From positions 35,635-99,634 of the forward strand of contig DAIDHX010000105.1 in assembly GCA_027451885.1 (NCBI GenBank): a DNA stretch of 64,000 nt, read 5' to 3'. The notes beneath the pieces are model-generated. The model made no database searches, was not told where the DNA came from, and worked only from the letters and a program-made list of their open reading frames with translations. Source of the stretch: Planctomycetales bacterium (lineage in GTDB: Bacteria > Planctomycetota > Planctomycetia > Isosphaerales > Isosphaeraceae). The position numbers and the translations under genes were made by a program. Of this stretch, positions 16,766 to 26,351 are shown one piece after another; position 1 is the stretch's first letter; each line of letters opens with the position of its first letter.

Positions 16766-19228
16766 ATGAAACGCGTGGTGCTTGTGATTGCGGCGGGATT
16801 CGGGATGGCGGGCCCAGGCGCCTGGACGCGAGTCCACGGGGCGGAGGAATCGCGGCCGATTCGTCTTGTCCAGGCGAGCGACCTGGCTGCGATCGAACGC
16901 GCAGGGGGGCTTGAAGGCATCGGCTCGGCGGTGGTGCGTGTCTGGGCACGCGCCGGCGACGAATGGTCACTGGCCATCAAGGGAGACACGCTGACGCTCA
17001 GGCGGCGGAGCCGCTCGGACGATCCCGATGCGCGGTGGACGACCGTGGGCAAGATCAACCCCGAGGCCAGCAAGCGGCTCAAGATCGCGATTGAGGATGA
17101 ACCCGTCAAGGCGGCGGAGAATCAGGCAAAAGACGGCAAATCCAGGAGCAAGAAAAGGGTTGAGCCGCCGCCCAGTCCCGTGCCGGCATTGATCGCATTT
17201 GTTGCGCCTGGCGCAGAGTCCACGGAGCCTGTGCTTGACATCCTCCGTGGTCGGGTTGAGACGACTTCTCCTCTGCTCGACCTGCGGCGGGAGCGAATTC
17301 GTACCAATAACGAAGGCGTGAACTTCCAGGCGCCCTCGAGCGCGCAGGCGTGGCACAAACGCGCGGCGCAGGTGCGCGACCAGCTCATGGTCACGCTCGG
17401 TCTCCTACCCGGTTTCGAACGCACCAATCTTGAAGCCAGAGTTTACGGCAAGCTCGATCGCGGTGATTACACCATCGAGAAGGTTGTGCTCGAGACATTC
17501 CCAGGCTTCACCCTTTCGGGCAATCTCTATCGCCCCGCGCACGCGAGCGGGAAACTGCCGGCGGTGCTCTGCCCGCACGGCCACTGGGAAATCGGCCGTA
17601 TGCAGCCCGACGTCCAGATGCGCTGCGTGCGCCTGGCCAAGCTCGGTTTTGTGGTCTTCATGTACGACATGGTCGGCTACAACGATAGCAAGCCGTTCCC
17701 GCATGAATTCCTGAACACGCGGTTACGGCAATACGGGCTCAGCCTGCCGACTCTGCAAACCTGGAACAGCATGCGTGCGCTCGACTGGATTTCCAACCTG
17801 CCCGACGTGGACGCGGCCCGGATCGGCTGCACGGGCGAATCCGGCGGCGGCACGCAAACCTTCCTGCTCACCGCGCTCGATCCGCGCGTGGCCGTGGCCG
17901 CACCCGTCGTCATGGTTTCCGACAGCTTCCAGGGGGGCTGCGTTTGCGAGAACGCGGCCGGGTTACGAATCGGCACCGACAACGTTGAGATCGCGGCACT
18001 GACGGCGCCTCGACCGCTCATGATGGTGGGCGCAAGTGGCGACTGGACCAAGCTCACAATGACGCGTGCTTACCCCGCGATTCGTGGCGTCTACGCACTG
18101 GTCGGCAAGCTCGACCGCGTCTCCGCCCGGGTCTTCGACTTCCCTCACAACTACAACGAGACAAGCCGAAACGCGGTGTATCCCTTCCTGGCGCGCTGGC
18201 TGGCCGGGCTCGAGGACGAATCCGCAACGCGGGAAGGCAAGCAGACGCCCGAGACCGCGGACGTGCTCTCCACCTGGGATTCGGACCATCCGCGCCCCAG
18301 TGATCGAAAGAGCCCCGAGCAGCTCGAGGCATATCTTGTCGACGAGCTTGAAAAGCGGCTCTCAGCCTGCTCTCCGCTTCATCCTCTGGCCTGGCCGGCC
18401 GGGCAGCGAATGCTGAGGACGATCCACGCGGTTCGGGTGGGGCTCAGCATGCCTGCGCCCGAGCGACTGGTGGAGGAATCGCTCAGACGGGTGCCGCGCG
18501 TGGGGTTCACGATCGAGCATTTCACGCTCGGGCGGATTCATCAGGGGGACGCGATTCCCACAGTGCGCCTCACACCCAGGAAGGCCTCCGGCCGGGCCAC
18601 CGTGCTGGCCAGCGATCGCGGCAAGGCCGCGCTTGTGGACGCCCGCGGCGAACCGTCGCCTCTGGTCCGAGCCTTGCTCGCGGAGGGGGAAACGGTGATT
18701 GGCTTCGACCCGCTCTTTGTGGGCGAATCGCTCGATCCCGCCGCGCCCAGGCCCGCGCGCCCCACCACGGTGCACTTTGATACATATAACCCCACGCGCG
18801 CAGCCGACCAGATGCAAGATCTGGCGACCGTGATTTCCTGGACCTCGAGCCGGCCCTCGGTTCGCGCGACCAGCCTCGCGGCGATTGGAAACGCAGGGCC
18901 GCAGGCGCTGCTGGCCTTGCCAGCGCTCGCTGGGTTGGCACGAGTCTATCTCGATCTTGACGCACTTCCCAACCTGGACGCCGAATCCGCGATCGATCCC
19001 GGGCTCGACCTGCCCGGCTTGCGGCAATTTGGAGGCTTCCGAGTCGCCGCCGCGCTCGCCGCCCCCGTGCCGCTCTGGCTCGATCCGGGGCAGAACAGCT
19101 TCGAGGTCGACTGGGCGCGAGAGTCATATGAACAGGCAGGCGCGGAGGGAGCGTTCCTGTTCCAGGAAGCTCGGTCGCCGGTGGAGATCGCGCGCTATCT
19201 CACGCGCGGCGAATCGCCGGCTAAATGA
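16766..19228 (+). CDS. Large secreted alpha/beta hydrolase (Abhydrolase_7-like)
   Basis: This 820-residue protein has a signal peptide ending near 'VHGAEES'. Residues about 200-480 form an alpha/beta hydrolase with the nucleophile elbow 'GCTGESGGGTQ' and a probable catalytic His in 'DFPHNYNETSR', as in planctomycete acetyl-xylan-esterase-like proteins. The last 300 residues look like a second, degenerate hydrolase-like domain without a clear nucleophile. The likely role is extracytoplasmic ester hydrolysis on polysaccharides or related substrates (family inference). The gene ends by overlapping the convergent SdpI-like gene by 8 bases. The ATG start at 16766 is followed directly by the signal peptide. 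Confidence 0.78.
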   Translation: MKRVVLVIAAGFGMAGPGAWTRVHGAEESRPIRLVQASDLAAIERAGGLEGIGSAVVRVWARAGDEWSLAIKGDTLTLRRRSRSDDPDARWTTVGKINPEASKRLKIAIEDEPVKAAENQAKDGKSRSKKRVEPPPSPVPALIAFVAPGAESTEPVLDILRGRVETTSPLLDLRRERIRTNNEGVNFQAPSSAQAWHKRAAQVRDQLMVTLGLLPGFERTNLEARVYGKLDRGDYTIEKVVLETFPGFTLSGNLYRPAHASGKLPAVLCPHGHWEIGRMQPDVQMRCVRLAKLGFVVFMYDMVGYNDSKPFPHEFLNTRLRQYGLSLPTLQTWNSMRALDWISNLPDVDAARIGCTGESGGGTQTFLLTALDPRVAVAAPVVMVSDSFQGGCVCENAAGLRIGTDNVEIAALTAPRPLMMVGASGDWTKLTMTRAYPAIRGVYALVGKLDRVSARVFDFPHNYNETSRNAVYPFLARWLAGLEDESATREGKQTPETADVLSTWDSDHPRPSDRKSPEQLEAYLVDELEKRLSACSPLHPLAWPAGQRMLRTIHAVRVGLSMPAPERLVEESLRRVPRVGFTIEHFTLGRIHQGDAIPTVRLTPRKASGRATVLASDRGKAALVDARGEPSPLVRALLAEGETVIGFDPLFVGESLDPAAPRPARPTTVHFDTYNPTRAADQMQDLATVISWTSSRPSVRATSLAAIGNAGPQALLALPALAGLARVYLDLDALPNLDAESAIDPGLDLPGLRQFGGFRVAAALAAPVPLWLDPGQNSFEVDWARESYEQAGAEGAFLFQEARSPVEIARYLTRGESPAK

Positions 19229-19883
19229 GCCCCTTGCGCTCGAGTTGCTTGTAGTCGATAAACGCGTAAACGATCGGCGCGAGGGCTCCCGCGAAGAAGA
19301 GGATGATGGGATAGAGGATTGGGGCGCCAAGCGCGATCAGTGCAATGCCCGGCACGGCCATGCCGGCCCAGAGCCAACCCGTGAAGCGGTGCGTCTCGTT
19401 CCAGACCCGCTCGCTCGCCAGCGTCCAGGGAACTCGCACTCCGATGTAGAAGTTGCGCCCGATCTTCCTCAAGAAGAAGCCCATCAAACCCAGGAAGCCG
19501 TACATTCCACCGAACAGCCAGCGCCCGATATCGAAACCCGTGCGCCCTTCGACGCCCAGCCAGGTCGCCCGCAGGATCACGGCATGAAGATAGGCAAACA
19601 GCGCAAGCGCGACAACAAGAATCACCAGTGTCGCTCCCCTGAACGTGTCGACCTGGAATCCTCTGGGGGAGAGTGCGGGTAGGACCGCGAAGAGCCCCAT
19701 CAAAAGGAGCATGAAAACGGGTGAGAACCAGAGCGAAAAGTGCTTGCTGCCATGGCCGTCGATCTCGCCCCGGATATTCCAGTGCGTGGGCACGACGTCT
19801 GGAAAAAAGGTGAAACACCAGGCTGAAAGCAAGAAGGAGGCAGCCACAAGCGCAGCAGAACCGACCCAGCATGCCCGGCTCAT
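19221..19883 (-). CDS. SdpI-like multi-pass membrane protein (DUF1648)
   Basis: This 220-residue protein has about six hydrophobic segments. The N-terminal block 'VVPTHWNIRGEIDGHG' is the DUF1648 signature. Near the C-terminus, 'RVPWTLASERVWNETHRFTG' is the SdpI-type motif. SdpI proteins protect Bacillus from the SdpC toxin; distant homologues have no known role, so 'immunity' is not claimed. The start at ATG 19883 ('MSRACWVG') is preferred to an in-frame start 26 codons upstream because the extra residues are polar and precede a clear membrane segment. Its stop overlaps that of the convergent hydrolase gene. Confidence 0.82.
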   Translation of the reverse strand: MSRACWVGSAALVAASFLLSAWCFTFFPDVVPTHWNIRGEIDGHGSKHFSLWFSPVFMLLLMGLFAVLPALSPRGFQVDTFRGATLVILVVALALFAYLHAVILRATWLGVEGRTGFDIGRWLFGGMYGFLGLMGFFLRKIGRNFYIGVRVPWTLASERVWNETHRFTGWLWAGMAVPGIALIALGAPILYPIILFFAGALAPIVYAFIDYKQLERKGLI

Positions 19884-20007
19884 CAAGGAACCCCCGGCAA
19901 CGGCGTGAACCTGCGAGTGCGTGCAGATACGCACCCGGCGAGCGAAGGACTCAGGGAACATTCGCTCGCTGCTGCCAAAGATTGTATCGAATCATGAGCG
20001 AGCGGGG

Positions 20008-20574
20008 TCAGGCCCGGGACCGCGCGGGCGCCCGAATGCAGGCAGTTGCAATGGCATCAAGGACCTGTTCGACGCGGCTCGAGATGATCAGATGATCAAG
20101 CACGTCCCTGCGCATGAATCCCTGCTCAGCGGTATTTTCAAGCAGCTCGATCAGTGCGGTGAAGCTGTCATGCACGTTCAGGAGCGCCATTGGCTTGGTG
20201 TGCAGTCCAAGGACGGCCCAGCTTAGCACTTCGAAGAATTCCTCGAAGGTGCCAACGCCGCCCGGCAAGGTGAGAAAGGCGTCGGAGAGCTGGGCCATCA
20301 TGGCCTTGCGCTCGTGCATTCCTGGGACGACATGGAGCTCAGTGAGGCCGTCGTGAGCGATCTCGCTTGAGGCAAGGGCACTGGGGATGATGCCGATCAC
20401 GCGCCCGCCTGCCGCGAGCGCGGCGTCTGCCGCCACGCCCATGAGGCCCACGCGTCCGCCGCCGTAGACGAGCTCGATTCCGCGTTCGGCGAGCGCCCGT
20501 CCGCAGGCGCGGGCGGACTCGGCATAAACTGGCGACACCCCTGGCCTCGAGCCGCAAAACACACAGATTCTCAC
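20008..20574 (-). CDS. LOG-family (lysine decarboxylase-like) phosphoribohydrolase
   Basis: This 188-residue protein of the LOG/TIGR00730 family starts at GTG 20574, preceded by GAGGA about nine bases upstream. 'VFCGSRPG' near the N-terminus, 'YGGGRVGLMG' near 37, 'MHERK' at 86-90 and 'PGGVGTFEE' at 104-112 form the nucleotide-binding and catalytic pattern. Members cleave nucleoside 5'-monophosphates (cytokinin riboside monophosphates in plants, AMP and similar in bacteria). It is divergent from the quinone-reductase-like gene at 20720. No cytokinin pathway gene is seen, so a nucleotide-salvage role is as likely. Confidence 0.9.
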   Translation of the reverse strand: MRICVFCGSRPGVSPVYAESARACGRALAERGIELVYGGGRVGLMGVAADAALAAGGRVIGIIPSALASSEIAHDGLTELHVVPGMHERKAMMAQLSDAFLTLPGGVGTFEEFFEVLSWAVLGLHTKPMALLNVHDSFTALIELLENTAEQGFMRRDVLDHLIISSRVEQVLDAIATACIRAPARSRA

Positions 20575-20719
20575 CGGCTCATATCCTCGTTCAGGAAGCG
20601 GCCAGGCGCACGCCACGCGCTTGCGTCCGGAGGGGCAATGTAGCACACTCGAAGGCGTGGCGGCGACTCACGCCTGAACCCATCGGGCGCTCGACTCCCT
20701 CACGATCCAGGAGCAGACC

Positions 20720-21721
20720 GTGCGCGCGGCATTCATCGAACAAACGGGCGGCATTGAGGTCATCAAGGTCGGCGATCTTCCCACGCCCGAGCTGGCGCCC
20801 GGAAAGCTACTCGTGAGGATTCGATCCGTCGCCCTGAATCCCATCGATCTCTACGTTCGCTCGGGTGCAGTGGCGATGCCGCTTGTGTTTCCCTATGTGG
20901 TTGGCTGCGATTTCGCGGGGGTGGTTGAAAAGGTTGGCCCGGGCGTGACCTCCTGCAAACCCGGCGACCGCGTGTGGGGATCGAACCAGGGACTGCTCGG
21001 ACGGCAGGGGGTCGCGAGCGAGCACGCCGTCATCGACGAATGCTGGGCTTACCCGATCCCGACTCTACTGGGCGACGACGAGGCCGCGGCCATGGCTCTC
21101 GTGGGCATCACAGCGCACCTGGGATTGTTTGAGCACGGCCGGCTCGAAAAGGGTCAAACCGTCCATGTCCCCGGCGGTTCGGGGGGCGTGGGGATGATGG
21201 TCATCCAGCTCGCGAAGGCCAAGGGGGCACGCGTGGCCACAAGCGCGGGCAGCCCTGAACGCATTGCTCTCTGCACCCGGCTTGGCGCTGACCTGGCTCT
21301 CAACTACAAAACCGACGACATTCCCGCGAAGCTCCGCGAGTTCTCACCCGAAGGTTACGACGTCTGGTATGAAACCCAGCGCGAGCCGAATCTCGAGGTC
21401 TCCATCCCGCTCTTGCGCAAGCGCGGGCGGATGATTCTGATGGCCGGCCGGGCGGCGAAGCCCACGCTTCCGCTGGGTGCGTTTTATCCTCGAGACTGCT
21501 CGATCCACGGCTTCGCCATGTTCAACGCCGCGCCCGAGACCCAGCGCAAGGCCGCGCTCGAGATCAACGCCTGGGTTGAGGAGGGCCTGATCAAACCGGT
21601 TGTCGGCAAGCGTTTCCCGCTCGATCAGGCGGCCGCGGCCGAGCAATTCCTTGAAGACAATACGGTCAAGGGCGCGGGCACCCTCACCGGCAAGGTCGTC
21701 ATCCAGATCGAACAGAAATGA
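20720..21721 (+). CDS. Zinc-independent alcohol dehydrogenase / quinone oxidoreductase (MDR family)
   Basis: This 333-residue protein starts at GTG 20720, with CCAGGAG upstream. The N-terminal GroES-like domain has '[13 protein letters not shown]' and '[17 protein letters not shown]'. The nucleotide-binding loop is '[22 protein letters not shown]'. The zinc ligands of classical alcohol dehydrogenases are missing, which fits NADPH:quinone reductase/zeta-crystallin types. It ends 10 bases before the GlcN6P-isomerase-like gene and is probably co-transcribed with it. The substrate is unknown. Confidence 0.9.
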   Translation: MRAAFIEQTGGIEVIKVGDLPTPELAPGKLLVRIRSVALNPIDLYVRSGAVAMPLVFPYVVGCDFAGVVEKVGPGVTSCKPGDRVWGSNQGLLGRQGVASEHAVIDECWAYPIPTLLGDDEAAAMALVGITAHLGLFEHGRLEKGQTVHVPGGSGGVGMMVIQLAKAKGARVATSAGSPERIALCTRLGADLALNYKTDDIPAKLREFSPEGYDVWYETQREPNLEVSIPLLRKRGRMILMAGRAAKPTLPLGAFYPRDCSIHGFAMFNAAPETQRKAALEINAWVEEGLIKPVVGKRFPLDQAAAAEQFLEDNTVKGAGTLTGKVVIQIEQK

Positions 21722-21731
21722 GCGACGCGGC

Positions 21732-22682
21732 ATGAACCTCATCACAACCTTGGCCGGATCGATGATGGAAGGCTTCTTACCGCGCGGCTGGGACCTGGCC
21801 CGGATCGACGCCTGCTGCGCCCATCCGCCGCAGGCCATTGCCGAGCGCCAGCCGTGGTGGCACACGGGCTTCGAACTGGCCGCGTGCGAATCCATCGCCG
21901 ATTTCGACGTCATGATGGGGCACGAAATCGCCACTGTGATCCAGCGCACGGGCGCGGAGGGCCGCAAACTCGCACTCATCCTGCCCGTTGGTCCCATGGG
22001 CATGTATCGCTGGGCGGTCTACTTCCTCAAGGAATGGGGCGTTGCGTGCGAACATGTTTATGGCTTTAACATGGACGAGTGGAGCGATCACGCCGGGCAA
22101 ACACTGCCGGCGAACAACCCAGGCGCCTTTCAGAACGCAATGGAAGCCGCGTTTTACGGGCCCCTCGGCAAGGGAACGGTGCCGCAAAACCAGCGCTGGT
22201 TCGCCACGCCCGACCGCCTGCCCCACTACGCCGAGCGGATCGCGGAGCTCAAACAGCAAGGCGCGCACCTTGTTGTGATCTTCGGCATCGGCCGGGTGTG
22301 CCATATCGCCTTCTGGGAGCCGCACTTCGCCGCGGAGTACCCCACGGTGGACGCCTGGAAAGCCGCCACCCACAGGTTAGGCGCGCGGCTGCACCCGCTG
22401 ACCATCGAGCAAAATGCAATCACCAGCTTCAAGAGCCGCACCACGCTCGTCCCCGCTTTCGCCAACACGATCGGACCCGGGCTCTTTCTGGCCGCTGATC
22501 AGATCATCGGAGGCGCGGAGGGGGTGTTCGATCGCGGTATGCAGTGGCAGGGCGCAAGTCTCTGGATGACCTTGCGCTATGGACCCGATCCCTGGGTCCC
22601 AAGCTCGTTCATGCCCACGCTGCCGGGCCGGCTCTTTTATCACAAGGGACTCGCCGGCCCGCTCACGCCCGATCTCAATTAA
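21732..22682 (+). CDS. Glucosamine-6-phosphate isomerase/deaminase-like protein
   Basis: This 316-residue protein resembles the NagB/6-phosphogluconolactonase fold. '[14 protein letters not shown]' resembles the phosphate-binding loop and 'FNMDEWSDH' matches the NagB catalytic 'xxMDEY' block. '[12 protein letters not shown]'-type residues near '[10 protein letters not shown]' fit the C-terminal segment. Canonical NagB is about 265 residues, so this is a longer relative and the deaminase activity is not certain. It begins 10 bases after the quinone-reductase-like gene. It ends by overlapping the convergent redoxin gene by four bases. Confidence 0.78.
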   Translation: MNLITTLAGSMMEGFLPRGWDLARIDACCAHPPQAIAERQPWWHTGFELAACESIADFDVMMGHEIATVIQRTGAEGRKLALILPVGPMGMYRWAVYFLKEWGVACEHVYGFNMDEWSDHAGQTLPANNPGAFQNAMEAAFYGPLGKGTVPQNQRWFATPDRLPHYAERIAELKQQGAHLVVIFGIGRVCHIAFWEPHFAAEYPTVDAWKAATHRLGARLHPLTIEQNAITSFKSRTTLVPAFANTIGPGLFLAADQIIGGAEGVFDRGMQWQGASLWMTLRYGPDPWVPSSFMPTLPGRLFYHKGLAGPLTPDLN

Positions 22683-24565
22683 CGCCGCTTGCGTTTGGCG
22701 CGATATTCCTCGATTTGCTTTTGCATGGCCTTCTCGCAAATCTCGACCAGGTCGTCGCGCTCGCCGGGCTTCGTGAGATCTTGCCCCTTCTTGGTGAGCC
22801 CGATGAAGCCGATGCACATCTCGTCGGTCGTGGCTTCGCCCCAGCGTACTTCCCTGGGCGGATGGTTCGGATTCCTGGGGTTGGAGGCCGAGTTGTCAAA
22901 GTGTGCAACGACGTGCAGGACTGTCCCTTTTGGCAGGTCGATGGGTTTCTCAAAGGAATACATCTGCTGCCAGTTGAAATCCCAGTCGTCGATCTTGAGC
23001 AGGTCCTGCACGCGCCCGTCGGGGAAAGTCACGGACATTGTCATGTCGCGCCCGAGCAAGTGCATATGAGGCGCAACGCCGTGGGCCTCGACGTCGACAG
23101 GCAGCTTCCAGTCGGCCTTGATTTCGATGTTGGACTTCCCCGGCGGCAAGACCATCTCTGGATTGAGCGCAGCCCGCCAGTGGAGCGTTTGCTTGATCGG
23201 CTTTCTGGCGAAGTAGAGCGCGATCTGGGTGCGATCGGTTTCCGGCTTGCCGCTGGGGTGGTAATGCAACTGTACGATCAGGTCTGCGCCTTTTGGCATC
23301 GAGCGGCCAATCCCCTCGGTCAGTCGATACGGCCGTGCGCCCGGCGCCCAGCCGGTGAGATCGGCATGGATCGGCTCACCAGGTCCGGCAAAGCAGCGAT
23401 AGCCCGGCCCAGGATCGGCCGCGTCGCGCTCGCGCGCCTTGCCCGAGACATCCACATAGGCGAGCACGTGGTGGACCACGCGGCGGTTTCCGGGGCGGAA
23501 GTCGACGGCCTCGATCGCCACGTCACGCGGCAGGCTCGTGGGGATCACGAAGCAGCGATAGATGTCGTCACCGGACGGGGGAATCGGAAAATCATGACCG
23601 ATGTCGAGCACGAGATCCGGCTTACCCAGCTCCCAGTCGTTCGAATACCGCGGCGGAGCGGGTGTTTGCGCGGGGTCGCCTTCGGGAGCGTCGGATTCGG
23701 CCCAGGCGACCAGCGCCGCGATATCAGCCGCGCTCAACGCGCGTGAATCCTTGAGCGGCAAACCGAACCCGGGCGCAGGTTTCCAGGGCGGCATCTGCCG
23801 GCTTTCGACCACACTCGCGATATCGCTCGCCCGCTTCCTGGCCTGCGCGTAATTCTCGAGCGCAAACGGGCCGACCTGCCCCTTGCGATGGCACTCGCGG
23901 CAGTGGCTGTTGAGAATCTCCGCGACATTTCCCGAATACGTGGGCCGCTCGGCCGGCGCTGAGACTTCCGGGAGCGGGCAGCCGATCGCCTCGGCTCGAG
24001 GCACCGCGACCTCCTTGCCCGCAAGCACCGCGGCCAGTGCGTCCTTGAGCTCGTTGCCCGAAGGATTCGCTCTGCGCACGCCGCGTGAGGCAAACTGGTC
24101 GTCAATCCGGCCGCGATAACGAATCTTCCCGGCGGAATCGAGCACAACCGCCTCGGGTGTCACTTTCACACCCAGTCTGCGAGCGATCGTACCGGTGCGG
24201 TCGCGTGCAATCTCCACCTTGAGATCAAAGTCACGGGCGTGCTGGGCCACATCAGCGTCGCTCAGATCAGGATCGACGCAAATCCCCACAAAGCGAGCAG
24301 GCTTGCCCTTGAACTCGTCCATGAGCTGAGTAAGGGTGGGGCTGTACGCATTCGAGATCGGGCATTCGCTCGAGTAGAACACGATTGCCGTTGCGCCCTT
24401 TTCCGCCGCCTGGAGTGATACGCGTCCCTGGGGTACGCCGGCGGCTGTGAGATTCTTGAAAGAGTCGTCGTCGCCTCCGCGCACCCGGGGCTCGAACACG
24501 ACCAAACACAGGAAAATCGCCGCCGTACACCAGCCCGGTCCACCGGCCCTTATTCGCTGCTTCAT
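22679..24565 (-). CDS. Redoxin - cytochrome c - copper type II monooxygenase-like fusion
   Basis: This 628-residue secreted protein has a signal peptide ending near 'PRVRGGDD'. Domain 1 (about 35-190) is a thioredoxin/AhpC-like fold with '[11 protein letters not shown]', keeping one cysteine of the active site. Domain 2 (about 205-300) has a single c-type heme site 'CRECH'. Domain 3 (about 310-600) resembles ascorbate-dependent copper type II monooxygenases, with candidate copper ligands in 'VHHVLAYV', 'LHYHPSG' and '[11 protein letters not shown]'. The protein probably performs electron transfer and oxidation in the periplasm, but the substrate is unknown. The ZIP transporter gene lies 140 bases upstream on the same strand. 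Confidence 0.85.
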   Translation of the reverse strand: MKQRIRAGGPGWCTAAIFLCLVVFEPRVRGGDDDSFKNLTAAGVPQGRVSLQAAEKGATAIVFYSSECPISNAYSPTLTQLMDEFKGKPARFVGICVDPDLSDADVAQHARDFDLKVEIARDRTGTIARRLGVKVTPEAVVLDSAGKIRYRGRIDDQFASRGVRRANPSGNELKDALAAVLAGKEVAVPRAEAIGCPLPEVSAPAERPTYSGNVAEILNSHCRECHRKGQVGPFALENYAQARKRASDIASVVESRQMPPWKPAPGFGLPLKDSRALSAADIAALVAWAESDAPEGDPAQTPAPPRYSNDWELGKPDLVLDIGHDFPIPPSGDDIYRCFVIPTSLPRDVAIEAVDFRPGNRRVVHHVLAYVDVSGKARERDAADPGPGYRCFAGPGEPIHADLTGWAPGARPYRLTEGIGRSMPKGADLIVQLHYHPSGKPETDRTQIALYFARKPIKQTLHWRAALNPEMVLPPGKSNIEIKADWKLPVDVEAHGVAPHMHLLGRDMTMSVTFPDGRVQDLLKIDDWDFNWQQMYSFEKPIDLPKGTVLHVVAHFDNSASNPRNPNHPPREVRWGEATTDEMCIGFIGLTKKGQDLTKPGERDDLVEICEKAMQKQIEEYRAKRKRR

Positions 24566-24705
24566 GGCTCCCCTCGGCGTCTTGTTGCGATTCGACTACA
24601 ACCCGCGGCGCATCTCCCTGAGCCTGAAATGTCTTCCTGATGACCCCTCGTTGCTCGAAGGATAGATTCTAATCAAGCTTCCACGCCCGCCGCGAACGCG
24701 AATTG

Positions 24706-25527
24706 CTACAGATGCGGTTCGAGCGCCACCACCCCCGCCATCAGCAGAAGCCCCGCGAGCAAACCGAGCGACAGCTTGACCCGGTCATGGGAATGAAAGT
24801 GAAGCTCAGGCAGAATGTCCGAAAGCGCAACGCACAGAAAGGTTCCGGCTGAAAACGCCAGCGCGGAGGCCGTGCCAAGCTGGCGCTCGCGATCGCCGAT
24901 CTCGCCAATTCCCAGCACAAAGAGCATGGCTCCCAGCGGAATCATGAGCGCGAAGATCAGGTTCACCAGGTGGCCGGCTTTGCGCGATGCTCCACCCTTC
25001 ACCAGAAGTGAAGTCACGGTGAGCGCATCGGCCGGCTTGTGCGCCAGCGTGGCCAGAAAAACTCCCAGCGAGACTGGTCCCAGTCGTTTGCCAAGCGCGT
25101 AGTCAGCCCCGACCGCGCTCGCAAGCGCAATTCCGCCAATCAGCGAATGGAAGCCAAGGCCAAGCGCAGCCGCACCCCAGCCCATGGGATTGCCCGCTTC
25201 GTGACCGTGCGCTCCCTCCTCGCCGCAGGCGTGTGCGGCCGCAACCGGCTCCTCAGGCTCCGTCTCGTGATGGTGATACGAGAAAAATCGCTCCACCAGA
25301 AACAGGATCACAAGCCCGACCGCCGTCCACGAGATCACCGCCGGTGAGCCGAGCCGTACGGATTCTGGGAGCATGTGAAAGAAGACAGCCCCCAGCATCA
25401 CCCCCGCCGAAAAGCTCAGGTAAAGCTGCAGACGGGTGTGGTCGAGCGCCCTCGCCAAAGGAAGCAGCCCGCCCAGCACGCTTACCATCACGATCGCCAA
25501 ACAAAGCACCGCAAGTGCGGCAATCAT
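24706..25527 (-). CDS. ZIP family divalent metal transporter
   Basis: This 273-residue inner-membrane protein has about eight hydrophobic segments. A His-rich cytoplasmic loop ('SYHHHETEPEE' and 'HACGEEGAHGHEAG') separates TM3 from TM4. The metal-binding helices contain 'GFHSLIGGIALAS' and 'ATLAHKPADALTV', the ZIP H-x3-4-G and HxxxE/D-type pattern. It would import Zn2+ or a related metal. The metal-dependent redoxin fusion follows downstream on the same strand at 140 bases. Co-regulation is possible, but no Zur box is recognised. Confidence 0.9.
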   Translation of the reverse strand: MIAALAVLCLAIVMVSVLGGLLPLARALDHTRLQLYLSFSAGVMLGAVFFHMLPESVRLGSPAVISWTAVGLVILFLVERFFSYHHHETEPEEPVAAAHACGEEGAHGHEAGNPMGWGAAALGLGFHSLIGGIALASAVGADYALGKRLGPVSLGVFLATLAHKPADALTVTSLLVKGGASRKAGHLVNLIFALMIPLGAMLFVLGIGEIGDRERQLGTASALAFSAGTFLCVALSDILPELHFHSHDRVKLSLGLLAGLLLMAGVVALEPHL

Positions 25528-25683
25528 GAGGCCGACCTTTCACTCGCCATGGTGATCGACTCTTGTCTCGAGTGCCTCAAAGCCGAGATAATGAGTTAGT
25601 TGAACCCAGGGAATGATCGATCCTGGCGCGGATGGACTGCAAGATCCCCTCAGGCTGGGGCGACCAAGGGTCAAGGTGGCGCG

Positions 25684-25971
25684 ATGTCGAAATTGAGCGA
25701 GGCCGAAATCCTGGAGCGGCTGCCGCTGGCCAAAGGCTGGGAACGCCATGGCGACATGCTCGTGCGGACCTGGAATTTCTCCTCGTTCCGCCGGGCGATG
25801 GAATTCGTGAACGAGGTCGCCGTTCTGATCGAGAAGCTGGAGCACCATCCCGACCTGATCGTGAGCTTCCGCACGGTTCGCATCGAAATGTCGACCCATG
25901 ACGTGGGCGGACTGACCACGCTGGACTTCGACCTGATTGGCGAGATTAACGCGCTTCGGACCGATCGCTAA
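25684..25971 (+). CDS. 4a-hydroxytetrahydrobiopterin dehydratase (pterin-4a-carbinolamine dehydratase)
   Basis: This 95-residue protein has the normal size for PCD/DCoH. The active-site block 'LEHHPDLIVSFRTVRI' followed by 'STHDVGGLT' carries the conserved EHHP histidines and the later His. The enzyme recycles 4a-hydroxytetrahydropterin after aromatic amino-acid hydroxylation, or acts in other pterin pathways. The start at ATG 25684 follows AAGGTGG; the frame is open upstream without family similarity. No phenylalanine hydroxylase gene is near. It is convergent with the small basic protein gene. Confidence 0.93.
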   Translation: MSKLSEAEILERLPLAKGWERHGDMLVRTWNFSSFRRAMEFVNEVAVLIEKLEHHPDLIVSFRTVRIEMSTHDVGGLTTLDFDLIGEINALRTDR

Positions 25972-25982
25972 ATGCTCGGTCC

Positions 25983-26020
25983 AAAAAAACCGAACGCCGA
26001 GGGGACAAAGCCCCTCGGCG
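25983..26020 (-). terminator. Strong terminator of the small basic protein gene
   Basis: The arms CGCCGAGGGG (25995-26004) and CCCCTCGGCG (26011-26020) are perfectly complementary with a six-base loop. Reading the minus strand, the hairpin is followed within five bases by a run of seven T (25983-25989). It is one of the strongest terminators in the window. Confidence 0.88.
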
Positions 26021-26047
26021 GCGGGAACGCGAAAGAATCCAGGTGAT

Positions 26048-26257
26048 TCACTTGGATTCGCCGGACTCGCCCGGGCGGGAAGGCCCCGATACACCGGGAG
26101 GCAAACGGCGGAATTTGGTCTTGGGGATGTTGTAGACACCCTTTTCCGGCGTCCACCTGTCGTCGGCTTGCAGGGCCGCGAGACGTTCGGGGCGCGTGAG
26201 CACGCTCCGCACCCGCGTCAAACCACCCCCCTTTTTCAAGCTCTTATCAAGCGACAT
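26048..26257 (-). CDS. Small basic protein (TIGR04137-like), 69 aa
   Basis: The N-terminus 'MSLDKSLKKGGGLTRVRSVL' and 'RPERLAALQ' match the planctomycete small basic protein family TIGR04137 (from memory of the family pattern 'MSLDKSLK'). The C-terminal tail is longer and Pro/Gly/Ser-rich. The protein is very basic, with no cysteines. Its function is not known; the short size, charge and strong dedicated terminator suggest an abundant RNA- or ribosome-associated protein (inference). A GAGGG lies a few bases before the ATG. It is a useful phylum marker. Confidence 0.88.
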   Translation of the reverse strand: MSLDKSLKKGGGLTRVRSVLTRPERLAALQADDRWTPEKGVYNIPKTKFRRLPPGVSGPSRPGESGESK

Positions 26258-26351
26258 CTAACCCTCGTCAAGCGGCAAACGGCGGGCGCCAGGTCACCTC
26301 GCCCGGTCCCGAGCTCGCGCATGCGACCTCGACATCGACCCGGTTTCAGGA

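Noticed and set aside
19221..19883. SdpI-like protein as a bacteriocin immunity system
   Set aside because: No toxin or sdp operon genes are adjacent, and DUF1648/SdpI proteins are widespread without immunity roles.
22544..23746. 400-codon plus-strand frame
   Set aside because: It lies opposite the redoxin/cytochrome/copper gene and has no conserved motif.
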